Below, in pieces: positions 24,650 to 36,800 of a DNA stretch of 64,000 nucleotides. Both the position numbers and the translations under genes were made by a program. Location: assembly GCF_037975245.1 (NCBI RefSeq), contig NC_092565.1, positions 17,899,999 through 17,963,998 on the forward strand, written 5' to 3'. The notes beneath the pieces are model-generated. The model was not told the DNA's origin, searched no databases, and saw nothing but the letters and a program-made list of their open reading frames with translations. The stretch's first letter is position 1, and each line of letters begins with the position of its first letter. Origin of the DNA: Apostichopus japonicus. Taxonomy: Eukaryota; Echinodermata; Holothuroidea; Aspidochirotida; Stichopodidae.

Positions 24650-25220
24650 TTTTGTAGGGAACATCTATCAATTTTTAGGGTCGTGACAAATGTCATTCAT
24701 TATCACGATCCATGCCGCATTTAGGAGACAGGAGCGGGGGGGGGGGAGGGGCACTGGGGCCACGTGCCCCCACTTTTTCCAAAATAGCAAATGTGCCCTA
24801 CTGGCAAATATAATGTGCCCCTTTGATGACGAACTGTCTTTTGGATATCTTAAGCCTTTGTTAATTTTAATATTTTAGTTCAATTATTTATTTTTAGTCT
24901 GTACATGCTATTTTAAAAATGGCATCCCATATCTTTTTGTAGCACGGTTTACAATAAACGATCTCAATAAATAGTATTGATAGCATATATACTAACACAT
25001 CATATATATTTAAGTGATATGGCCGGTGTGTATCGGTTCATAGCATAACTAGTGGTGGTTTTGGAATGAGAAAGTGGCCCCCCACTTTTTGGAAGCTTCC
25101 TACCCCCTGTATACTATGTGATTATAAACACCCACATTTCAGTATTTTATTAGACTATATAATGTTCCTTTGTCTCCTTATGTTTTGTATGTGTGTTTCA
25201 ATAACAGACATTACATTTGC

Positions 25221-25304
25221 CATGGCGTTAATCATGGCGTATATCATGGCGTTAATCATGGCGTTAATCATGGCGTTAATCAGGGCGTTAATCAGGGAGC
25301 TAAA
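25221..25304 (+). repeat. 12-bp minisatellite, about 6.5 units
   Basis: The unit CATGGCGTTAAT is repeated with small changes (CATGGCGTATAT, CAGGGCGTTAAT). Because 12 is a multiple of 3, both overlapping + frames stay open and give MALI or VNHG repeats. There is no sign of a real gene. Confidence 0.9.
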
Positions 25305-27702
25305 CAGAATGATTATTTTAGTCAGCATCTTTCCGTTTTTAGTCGAAATAATGCTTTAGTACTTTGTGGTCATTTCGTGCAATTCAGCGTTCATATTGAT
25401 TAATTTATTGATAAACTGAATATGTATAACTGTGTGCTAACTTATACTAACAAACCGAATAAGACAAACTAACATGTCTATTTTTCTGTCCCATTCTCAA
25501 TTGTTTTAATTACCGTGAAGAACTTTCTTTGTACTGAACATGTCCGATAACATTATATGGCTAGAGAGTTTTAACCTTATTACTAGTGATTCCATTGAGA
25601 ATTGTAGTTCAACCTTCCGGCCATATCAATGTTAGTTGTTTACTTCCTTACGCTCACTATACACGAAACACTAATAGATCGGTCATTCGCACCAAACTTT
25701 CAACCCTGTCGTGTTGAATTTCTGTCATTATTCCTCAAGGGATATCCCTATTAAGGAACCCAATTCTTTATACTAGTCCATTGCCACGTGTAAAGTTTGA
25801 CCGTATCAATATATCCAATAATGGAGGCCTTCGTTATGCTCCGTACGGACGGTACGGTGGATCATTCCGAGTATACTATAGTACAGTTAAAGAATGAACA
25901 AGCCAACAATATATAAAAACTGTAAAGCAAGCAAAGCGTAATAAGTAATCTCTCAACATTTTCAATTCTTTCAGGAAGGGAAACATATCTACCATATAAT
26001 TACAACATGAGCGTACCTTTATCTGCACTAACAGTAACACTTCATTTATAATAGCACACAGTATTAATTTCATCAATATTTTCACACCAACTTTACCTCT
26101 TAACTATTTCTCTAACTTTGCGGATAATACAAAAGGCTGAATGAAGCAGTTATAAATGTTTAGAGTATAATATATTAGGTTCAAGTCGAAACCCTTGTGG
26201 GTTTTGTTTCGTTCAAGTGTAATTCGTCATTTAAGGCTTTCATTAAAGACTGGACGCACTCAAGTGTAACTTTTCTTTTCCGGTGGAGTTGGATTTTGGA
26301 AACAACCCCCCCCCCCACCCCCAAAAGGCTAAGGAAACGTTCGATGAGAAGAAAGATAAATATAATTGAAATAGCTTTTTGAAGTCGTTCTAATTTATCA
26401 CGCAATCCAAATATTTAGGAGATAGTAAAAATTTTATATAAGCAATGATGAAATATTTCAAATTAAGATACTGTAACCGTCTGTTACGGCTTAATGGGCA
26501 AAATTTCATGGCTGATTAGCGTGAAATTGTAACAAGTGGTGCGAGTATTAATGAATTTACATTAATAATCTCTTCATATCCTATATATTGCTAATTGGCA
26601 ATCTCATCACGCCATTGCCTACATGCTACGTATTGTAGACGCGAACGGCTACGAGAAAACGTTAGTTGTGCCAAGGACGTCTTATTCCCTCATGTGTTAC
26701 TTGTCTTAACCGACGAAGATGGAAAAGTTGAGAAAGCATTATATTGGTTTTCACGTTTGTCAGAAGAGTTTAATAAAATTTAAAAAATCTGTCTTTGGGG
26801 TTTGTATTTCTCGGTTTGTGATAATGTGTAGTCTGTAGAAATAATGTGAAAGAACTTATATGTATTTCCACATTAATATCTCAGGTTACTATTTTATGAA
26901 GAAGGTGCGTATATTTAATAGAAAAGAAGCAATTATAGAGTCCCTGCATTGGACATGGCATATCATTTTTCTCGCTTACATTTGATTGACCTTGTAAGTC
27001 AAAATATCCTCTTTGCATTTTGTACAAAAGAGATGTTAATACGCATAAATGTTCAATATTGTTATTAACGGTAAAACGTTTTTCACGATGAAATGGTGTA
27101 CGAAGAATGAACATATGGAATATAAATGATATTGAAGTAAACAGTTACCACTCGAAATCAGGATGACCCGAATATTAGTTCTTTTAGGAAGAAACTCATA
27201 ACTTACTTAATGACTAAAGCTTTTGATTACTTTTATAAATTTATTTGTCATCTTTTTGGTCTGTGAACAAACCTTTTACTTGTTTTTCTGGGCCCCTTGC
27301 CTCCACCACCTAGAGTGGAAGTTTTGTATCATTATTAACAAGAAACAGAGAAGATAAAAGGAGATCCTTAAATCTCAATTATGTCACATTTTGGAAATAC
27401 AGACTAATTAACGTAGTACATAGCAGCAGGTAACAGCATTGTTCGCAGAGTTAATGATGTGAAAAAAGGCACTTTTTCAAATATTTCATGTAATCTCGCA
27501 GAGACTTTTAAGCTTTTAAGTTGATCCTTTATTGGCCGATCCTACTTCTTGTTGCTCATTTTAGCCAATGATAAGTGTAAGGCCATTCCTTAGTCATTCA
27601 ATAATGAGTGATATAAATAATAGGGCCTTATAATAATACTGATGATATTTGAGACAGAAGTCACACATGATAGACATCTCGACATAAAACAATGACTTAT
27701 GC

Positions 27703-27886
<184 letters not shown>

Positions 27887-29067
27887 CAGAACTGATTAAT
27901 ATGACGTTTTATAATGTCAACTTTTTACGAGCGGAAGGTGAATAAGAATGAGATCATATACCTTAACTTAACCGAAGACTATATAAGCTGCCTCTCAGCC
28001 TCTGTAAAACTGTTAACCTCCTGTAAGGTATCATTAAATGTCACCCATTTTTTGGAAAGTTTGTGTAATTATATCAAATATTTAAATTGTTTACCTTCTG
28101 GATATGGCAATGTTTATCGTTAAAATGTCACTAGTTGACATTCTAATCTTCTCATGATAGAGTCAAGAAATTGAGGCTGAAATTGGTTCTGGATAGAGCG
28201 TTTAATGCAATTTAAGAAAAAAAAAAAGGATCAGGCTGGCGGATCGAATATCGTTTGACTGAGACAAACTTCGATAATGGCTTTACTCTCATGAAAATAT
28301 TAGTACTTGATTCGCATAATTATGAATGTAACAACTTCATAGACGTATTCCCGCATTTATGGTGCAATTATGTTCATTTTAATAAATAAAACTGACAACG
28401 AGCAAAATTGAAACTGCTTTTTACAATATCGTTTGAATTAACATTTCTGAGAACACCTTCCAGTTACCCCAGTAACGGGGAAGAGTTTGTTATTGTTACA
28501 GTAAGTAATGAAAGAACCCAGTGACATTTAAAATTGTTTATAATCATAGAGTAGTGTTTGTAAAGGGGTTACAATGTTTGTGTGTAGTTGACGCAGAATT
28601 TCATGAGTAATTGCGAGTAGAGATGAAGATGAGCAAACAGATAATTAGCCGAAGCCTTTGTTTCTGTTGTCATGAACTATTTTATAACTCTAACAGTTAT
28701 AATTTCTGGTCAGTTCATGCTTACAATAAAATGTTTTCTATAAAAAAATTTAAAGCCATGCAGATAGGAGCCAGGATTCACTCAGCTTGCAGAAGCAATC
28801 GGAAAATAAACTGGACGAAATATTATTTTTTATGTAATAACATTTTTGTTGGGTCAGCTAACATGAAAGAAGAAATGCTTTTAATTTTTAAATTTTCTCT
28901 ACAAAAGAAATCGCCAACGATAAAACGCTACCGCTTGAAATAAGTCAACGATCGTCGTTTTTCAGGATTTATCGTGCTAATGATAAAGACTATCAACATT
29001 ACCCACACACTGTTAAGTTTGAACCAAGTCCTACGTTTTGCTTGGAGGTAAATGAAAGGTATCTTAC

Positions 29068-29275
29068 CAACGACAGGAACAGCACTTGTCGGTGGCATAG
29101 TTTCCGCAACCAACAAAAGGAACACAGTTAGAGAGAGTAGCACTGTTATGCCGAGGCTGATTTTTTCCCCTGACTCAGGTGGTAAAAAGAAAGTTAAGAG
29201 CGCCACCATAGACACAAATCCACACGGCAAAATCATGTTAAATACGTAATAGTAAGGACGCCTGGAAAACTTGAT
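29068..29275 (-). CDS. Gene B exon: M1 and M2 (pore)
   Basis: The acceptor is TATTTCGACAG just above 29275 and the donor is GTAAGA below 29068. The exon is 208 bp and starts in phase 0 with [14 protein letters not shown]1 carries the conserved ILPC. The M2 region reads [19 protein letters not shown] followed by [12 protein letters not shown]. This is the canonical cation-channel arrangement with -1' glutamate, 2' serine, 6' threonine, 9' leucine, 13' valine and 20' glutamate. It leaves one base (G|) for the terminal exon, as in gene A. The exon is 17 nt longer at its 5' end than the gene A equivalent. Confidence 0.94.
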
Positions 29276-30765
29276 CTGTCGAAATAAACACAACAGCAAT
29301 TTACGGTTAGTGGTTGTATGAGATTAGGAACAGCTCGATGTTTAAAACAATCTTATTACTCCGGATGCAATTATGGAGAAATAAAGTAAACGGAATTATC
29401 CCAAGAAAGTGCTATTAAAGCCCCAAAATGGTAATAAAACAGATTATATAGTTAATTTATCGTTTAAGTAAAACTCAGCTTTTTGAAAACAAAACCATTT
29501 GTACTTTCAGTCACATTCGGTGTAAGACTGGGATATAGAATACTATCTTAGTCAATTAGTGAACTCATCCCTGACAGTTTGGTCGTTGAAGAGTAAGTGA
29601 GTTTCTTGTAAAAGCCTTATCTGCTTCTGTATATATAACAACAATCGTCGTGAACAAAGTGCATTCGAAATGACTTTCAATTCATTAATTGTGTACATGT
29701 TGAGTTCGTTGCAATGCTACTGCACTGTAGTTCCATGTGAGTAAAGTTTGTCTTCAATCCATATCCCGATGGTTTATATATGTTACACAACTAACGACTG
29801 AAAACCTTAATTTTGATTTTGAGTGGGAAATTACGTTAGTTCATAATACTGTTCTTTTAGACGTTGCTATTCCATTATGTATTCAGCAAATAACAACAAA
29901 GACTTAATCAATCTTGTTTGCTGAAATTCAGTATTTCCAATGTTAGCACTTTGTGAATCCGGACAGAAACTGTAATCAAATTAGATGGTTATCTTTCACC
30001 GATTATATAAGATTCTTGCTTCCAATTTTCTCTCTAAGAAACAAAGTTAATGAATGGGAAAATGAAACAAAAATGTAGTTTCCATTATGCTTTTTGAATC
30101 ATAATTACTATCCTAGGTTCAGCATGAAAGGTACCTAGTAAGAATGCGACGTCGGTAGTCACATATAAATCGTAAACAGCTTCCGACTAAAATCTCATCT
30201 AAGTTTTCATCCTCAAACCTATCAATCACTGGATAATCGAGGAACCGTTTTTATGGTCAGGTCAATATAAACACCAACATCCTGTTTACACCACACTATC
30301 ATATATACATATACAGACAAAATATATGTGTCGCCTTGTGTTATTGTGGAAGTAAACATTTTTTTACCAACAGCATTACTCTAAAAGCAGTTGAGTTGTG
30401 TCCTGCGCACGAGGAAAAATAATCAGTATGTAGAAAAGTGCAAAATAGTTTTTACATTTTCATATCAATGGGTTCTTGATAAAATAAATTCAAACGAATG
30501 TCTTGCGTCCTTTCTACTTCCTTCATATGAGATGAATGATAATTTAGTGACGTCATATGACGTAAGAGTTACAGTTTTGCTCTCTGTGCGAAGCAAGCCT
30601 GAATACAAGCACTTCTTTGTAGTGATCCAGTATGTTTCATTCATAGACGTTCAGTTGTGTGATAGTTTTCTAAGTTATAATGAAGCGTCTAAAAATAGAA
30701 CAGTAATATACCCTAAAGTATTTTTTTCTGTAACGAAACCACCTATCGCCTTTAAGATATATCCG

Positions 30766-31023
30766 CTAATACTTTACCGTTATAGACCATCTTTGATCCT
30801 TACAAGTGCCTCCTGTGACGACTGTATTGTCACAGTCTGTTTCCCAGTAATAGCGCGTAAATCTTCGGGGATCAAATCTACCCAGAGGTTTACCATCTCT
30901 GATGTTATATAGGATGATATGGACCGTGCGGAGAACTTTTCGGTTACGATTAATTTCAAATTCGGATGGGAAATGGTTTCCTAAGACCGAAGGCTTAACT
31001 GTGATACACGGTAGATCGGAAAA
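30766..31023 (-). pseudogene. Possible neurotrophin/NGF-like cystine-knot fragment (unconfirmed)
   Basis: An 85-codon stop-to-stop minus-strand frame without an ATG. Residue 6 is Cys, 49-63 read RFDPRRFTRYYWETD, 64 is Cys, and 71-74 read GGTC, followed by W79. Neurotrophins have a Cys followed some 42 residues later by a YFxETxC motif, then GCRG and a Trp. The order and the aromatic-ET-C motif agree; the first spacing is longer here and the later WRFIRIDTxCxC block is not recognisable. The frame ends at TAG (30766-30768) and stays open for 31 more codons after it. A GTAAGG donor-like site lies inside the GGTC codons. It could be an exon of a nested gene, a decayed copy, or chance. Confidence 0.3.
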
Positions 31024-31761
31024 TTATGCAATTCTCTTTTTGGTGTAGCATATCATTCATTCAACAAAGATCACGGTTAATTCCGTTAGCAAGTTAAAGC
31101 CCTAATTTATCTTCAGGTCGAAACAACAACGTACATGTTCATCTAGTATGTAGGCCTATATACAATTATACGTAGTCATATTGGCGATAGGAATGCTGTC
31201 GCATAGAAAACCAAATTCACTGTTCAGAAGGGAACTTTTATACGAATTAGAAAATAAGCAGTATGTTGAATTTCGGCAATAATGAAAACAAAAACGTACT
31301 CAATTAAAAAGAAAGGCAAATTTAACCTTGTCTATGTTGAACTGTCTCAGTTCCCTAGTCTACGTTATTGCCTTCTGATCAGTAGTGTCCAGCCCTATCC
31401 TAAACCCATGGTGGTCTAACTGGTAAATACTTCCTTCTTTGCCTCGAGATAATACGTTTTAATACGTTGTAGATAACATTTTACACAGTTACAAATGAAT
31501 TCATTCTGCTTTCAATATTTTACTCAAGAGTGTTTTAAATGATAGGGATTTGTAGTGTCATATATAACGAATTAGTTATTCACACTGAGCAACGACTTTG
31601 AAGAAAATATATGATATTTACTGCATTGTAGGATATAATATGAACGGTAGATGTACAAGACTTCCGGTTAAAGCCTGCATATATTATAGTAAGTAATATG
31701 TTTAGTTTTGTAACTCAAGAGGGCTTGTGAAAGGAATTGACAGCCTGGGAAGAGAGGGAAG

Positions 31762-32128
31762 CAAGGGAGTAGGAACCGGGGGGCTGGGGGGGCGCCAGCC
31801 CCCCCCCAGTGAAAAATGTGGAGGGCGGAAGTATCATTCCGCACCCCCGCTTCGCAAGTCAGAAAACCCCTTTTTCATTTCCAAATGAGAAAAAAAATCT
31901 CTTTTGGAGCACCAAATTGCATCTAAGGCCTGGTGAAAATACAAAATTAAGTTTACAAAATGGAGTGGGTGTTGAAGTGTGCTATATTGCACCAAATTGC
32001 ATCTGAGGCTACCTGGAAATGCAAAAAAAATTCCAAAGGGGAGGGGGACACCCCCTCCCCTTAGACCCCTCCCCCAGGCCGGCCATCAGTCTTCAGCCCC
32101 CACTCAAAAGTACCTTCCTACGCCACTG
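31762..32128. mobile_element. hAT-like MITE with 8-bp target-site duplication
   Basis: The flanks carry an identical GAGGGAAG on both sides (31754-31761 and 32129-32136). The left end reads CAAGGGAGTAGGAA and the right end, reverse-complemented, CAGTGGCGTAGGAA: 11 of 14 match. Eight-base duplications and CA...TG ends of the CAGNGGCGTA type are typical of hAT elements. The 367-bp interior has G/C runs and a duplicated ACCAAATTGCATCT block (31911 and 31991) and no transposase. The overlapping open frames are incidental. Confidence 0.7.
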
Positions 32129-33305
32129 GAGGGAAGAGAACCAATTTCTTATACGTTTTAACAACATTACAAAGTTATCATTAGAGACGTCTTTGTGGTT
32201 TCTGACGGTGGTAATGCAATTCGAAAGTGTATACTCACTGTTATTCTGGAACATCAAATCTGATGTAATACTTTTCCGGAACATGATATGGTTGTTTACA
32301 TTAATTTAATCGTTTTCCAATCATGCATTTCAATAACATGTATGTAAATGTAGCTGTCACATCGACGTGGTAGGTACAAGTCTGTGAATAATTTGATACT
32401 ATGTTCACACTACACCGTTTCCATGGGTAGGAGGCTTTTTCAAAACGTGCATTGAAATTGTTAAACCACCGTCACATCCGTTTGTCTAATTATGTATGAC
32501 GTCACGTTTACATCAGAATGCATATACGTAATCAACCAAGCGCATATAGGCGAAAAAACCTGATATCTTAACTTTTGGTTTGTACTTCTAACAGTACAGT
32601 AACAGGAAGAACAATTAGTTCAGTATAATATATTGACTGAACATCATGATCATACACCTGCTAGAACTCTAGTATATAATTCAGAAAAACACTACATTTG
32701 TTGAGGAATATTTTGACGTTGCATAATAGCGATTCACTGCAGATATGATGTGTATGATACCGAGTTATTCAATCCCACATACTGTAGCTTTATCATTAGA
32801 TGACAAGCCAGACGAAAACCAAGTTTAGAAGATAGCTAAAATAGTATCAGAATTCATCCGTTAATGAATATAATTTGTCAGTTTCAAATCCCTTTCACTT
32901 TTATTGCATGCAACGGATTTGTTGGGTGAAAACTTGTCTTTGTCAAGAGGCGAATTTGATACAGTCAGTTCTCATGGAATAACAGTCTACATGTATATCA
33001 CAGAAGCAGTTAAGTTTCGTACTTCTGTAAGGCTCTACAATTCTTGTCAATCCCAAAGAGGCAGCGGAAGAGGTGCCTGCTCAGTCGTCATGAGATGTTT
33101 GGGGGGGGGGGGGTTGAAGGGAGGCCGTACACACTTTCAAGGCCAGTGGGACAAGTGATTTTATTTGAAGAGGGCAAGCCACAAAATAGACCAAGTAAGC
33201 ATTCTGTACCATAAATTCAGATAAGGATATTTTCAATCTCATATTTAACCCTCTAATTAATCAAGAAAAGAGCACTGTTTATTGTTTTTCATTTCTCAAA
33301 CTTAC

Positions 33306-33424
33306 CCTATAGCAGACATCGGTGTAGGTCTTTCCCGGTGCATCTGGGTATTCGATCTCAGAAGATTTTGCTCTAATATCAGTAATGTCCCATTGTCCAT
33401 CACTGTTGAAAACAGTCTCGTTAC
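33306..33424 (-). CDS. Gene B exon: loop C
   Basis: The acceptor is TTACCCAG just above 33424, completing G|GT, and the donor is GTAAGT below 33306. The exon is 119 bp, 39 codons after the split one. It encodes NETVFNSDGQWDITDI, then SSEIEYPDAPGKTYTDVCYR. NET is a potential glycosylation site. Both loop-C tyrosines are present but no vicinal Cys pair. The single Cys in VCYR is on the strand leading to M1, not at the loop tip. The exon ends in phase 0 after AGG. Confidence 0.92.
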
Positions 33425-33549
33425 CTGGGTAACACATTACATATTAAGATATTATTTTATAAATGCAACAAACATATATGAGGAAAGATATATTTTGAAG
33501 AAGGAAATTAAACTCATTCCATAAAACCATATTAATTCCTGGAGAAACC

Positions 33550-33810
33550 CACTAAACGTCAGTTTACGTCTTTTTTACTGTCGATCTGTTAAACTCCACT
33601 TACTATCACATCCTGTGTATTGCAAGTGAGTACATCAGCACTTAAACTGTCGTATCTTTCATAACATAACGTGAATATACCACCATATGTGTTGAAAGTG
33701 AGTACAACCAGCAGTTAAACTGCCGATTTGTTAAAACATTACATAACTGTATCATCCTATATATTTTGAAAAAAGTGAGTGTAGGTAACCGATCAACTGG
33801 CGAATTATTT
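33550..33810. repeat. Degenerate tandem repeat, 72-77-bp period
   Basis: AAGTGAGTAC recurs at 33624 and 33696 and as AAGTGAGTG at 33773. Each is followed by a TTAAACTG(T/C)CG-like block and an AACATAAC / ACATTACATAAC block. A related single copy, CCAGCAGTTAAATTGCCGAT, lies at 44298-44317 in the same intron. Confidence 0.6.
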
Positions 33811-36800
33811 CAACTTAACACCTGACATGGTCTTGAATCATTAATTTGCACTGAAGTAGTTACTGGTGCACTGTCGCTTTATTTCTACCTAATCTAATGC
33901 GTATGCAGTTCACAGTTATATCTTATACACTCTGAAAATATCCTAAACACCTGGTTTATATCGGACGGGGTAAACATTTAGATCATAAACTTTCTCCAAG
34001 CTAAGTTTTGCTCACCCATGAGTATCATCCCAACTCCCACTCTCGCCACAGTTTTTTCTTGCATTCTCGCTTGTTAATATTTTTGTTTAAAAACTATGAT
34101 TTCTGAAACACCAGATGTTGTAATTTATGAAGTGTAGAAGAAAACGCCATGTTATCATTACATTTTGACCTTTTTAATAAGGAAGTTAATAAGCCAACCT
34201 CTATATCTGCCATAACTACATCAAAGTATTTAATACATGTAAGAAAGCTATTGTGTCGTCTGGTGTGTTCTATAGACAAGTAACTAATGTTTATGTTGCT
34301 CTTTGTTATGTTTTGCTGTCCTTCTTGTTGTTCTTTGTTTTGTATTATTACATGTCTTGTTAAGGTTAACAACGAACAATACTTATCAAATGATTTGCAA
34401 ATGCACCACATTCTATTTGTGTTACACAGTTTGTGATTACAATACAAAAGGTTTGCCCTAAGTAAAATGCACAAAAGAATATATGGAACTTTGGCCATGC
34501 ATCTTGGATATTCATAACTATGTTAAATTAATCCCAAATTACTTTTTGTCGTTATTTTTCTTGAACATTTGTACCAAAAAATATCATTTCGACACACTTT
34601 TTCCCTTCTCTCTCTTTTCCAAAATAGCTGTTTCTGGCAAAGTATCAAAGTTTTGAAAGTGAATAATTATGACTTTACATTTTAGTAGACTAGTCTGTCT
34701 TTGTCTCTGTAAGACTTCTTTCCAGGCGGGCAACTAACCGGCGGGTAACTAAATATGAGGGGGAAATTATTTCAAAGAGAGGGGTAAGCAAGGATATAGT
34801 TGTTTCGGTAACATGTAACAAGGTGTCAAAAGAATCACAGGAAGAAATAAACATAGTCATTGTTCTTAAAAGTCTTTAAATCAGTTTATTTAAAGTCTTA
34901 ATACGAACTTGTGGTCCGCAAAAGTCGCATGTTAAGTTGACAAAAAAAATTCTCGACATATTTCGTTATCGAACTGGCCATGCAGTGATACTAAAATAGG
35001 TTTTCTATATAAACTTTGATAGTGCCAAATCTTAAGTTTAATGAACCTTCTGTTGAATTTATTATAATTTGTATCTAATAATTACTTTAGAAAAGCATTG
35101 ATCAATCATTCAATATGACTAGCTTATAATGATATTCATCAGCCTTTTGTTCTTCAAATTCTCCGTAATAATATTGATATTACAAAGTTAATATCCCAAT
35201 CACAATTTTTACTTTCAAATGTGTTTACAAGAAAACAGAAATGATAATGAGTGTGAATGAAGGCAGTGAAAAGGGGCATTTGGAGGGAGAAAAAAAGGAA
35301 GTGTTTCTGATCAAGATAGGTTGAACAAATGAACATAATATTTTACATAGTACAGCAGCCTTTGAATATAACAGAAAGCAAGCATCAACTAATTTTTACG
35401 TATGACCAATATGTGGTGAAATGCTGGACAAACGAACAGAAACATAAGGAATGGAGACAGAACAGTACTTGGATCAAACTTGTGAGCAATGGGCAGATCG
35501 GATTGTAACTTTTAATACAGTTTTTGCAAGGCAAAGGGTATTTCGATATTGGTTCTCTGTACATAATTTCTATTTAAGGCAAGGAAATGTAGCATTCCAC
35601 CAGAATCTATACTATTTAACGAAAAGAAATCTTTCGAATAACAAGATACCTTCCACTGAAGTAACATAAAGCATTTCTAAACAGCTAAAGAAATAGTGGT
35701 AAAATTCAAATAAATTTCAAGCAATTTACAGAAAAGAAAAGAAAACGTAAAATTCCACCAAAGAGAGAGCTTTATTGAGACTTGCAGATTGGAAAGAAAG
35801 TTCATCTTTGTTCTATTTGGCCGAGATTTGTGACAATTTTATGATATTAGACATTGGAAAAGTTATTGTAGTTAACGTTTGTACAGATTATCTCTGATAT
35901 AAACCACGAAAAGTGTAGAACATGTATCACTGATTGACACTGGATGAAACAAATCATGTCTGGTTCAGGGAGCATTAACGATTCATTCTCAATTACAACG
36001 TTTTACTGAAATGTTTGAACTATGCATTCTGTAGATTATGAACGTGTGAAGTCTACTTTCAACTGTTTTAATGAAAGAAATAAAAACATGTGTCTAACTT
36101 GACGTACGTATCTTGTAACTTGTCTTCTCAACTGTAGCATTATTAAAATTGTATTTTTCTCAAGAAAACAGATATGTCTAAAGTGTTTTCGTCACCTTTA
36201 CTAGAAACAGACCTAGGTCTCCTATAAGGCACTTTATTATAGGTTCTAGACTTCCTGGTCGAAATTGACAACTTATTTTTAAGTAAGTAAGCTTACATAA
36301 CGAGGTACACATCCGGCAATATGTTAAAACTTCAGTCGCTTCTACCAGTCATCAAGTGACATATGTTAATTTATTGGAAAGTATTTACATATAATAACAG
36401 AAATGAGACGTATAATGTTGCACGTCTTTGTTGTTCTGGTACTATACCAGTTGTTGATTTTGTGCATTACCTATTATGGGATTAGTAGATGAAATGATGA
36501 TGAAACACGTTGGTATGAAATAATCTTCTACTTGCATGAAATATATTCTTTAATGTAAAAGGTTTTGAAACACCAGATAGGATAAACAAAAACCAAGTCC
36601 TGTTTTCTACTTCTGCAATCATACAGACGTTATAACGTGAATTCATATTGCTAACTGTACTACCTAAAATGTTTGGCTTGAATAAAAAAGACAACCTACA
36701 AACTTGATGCGATGATATGCATCATGATACACTTGTGCAATTCCTCTAGTCATTTATTTTACAAGATTACATATTCAGATAGAAGAATTGAGCCAAAATT

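Larger units (their letters stand above)
29276..33305 (-). other. Gene B intron
   Basis: GT-AG intron of about 4.0 kb. It contains an unassigned minus-strand reading frame with neurotrophin-like spacing (30766-31023), overlapped by a 173-codon + strand open frame (30391-30912) that I do not recognise, and a hAT-like MITE (31762-32128). A G-run occurs at 33100-33112. Nothing else was recognised. Confidence 0.8.

Noticed and set aside
24725-25105. One hAT-like element bounded by the two CCCCACTTTTT segments
   Set aside because: Ends look loosely similar but no matching target duplication was found.
30391-30912. 173-codon + strand open frame as a gene
   Set aside because: No family resemblance, and it overlaps the minus-strand frame in antisense register, which could explain its openness. 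Not excluded.
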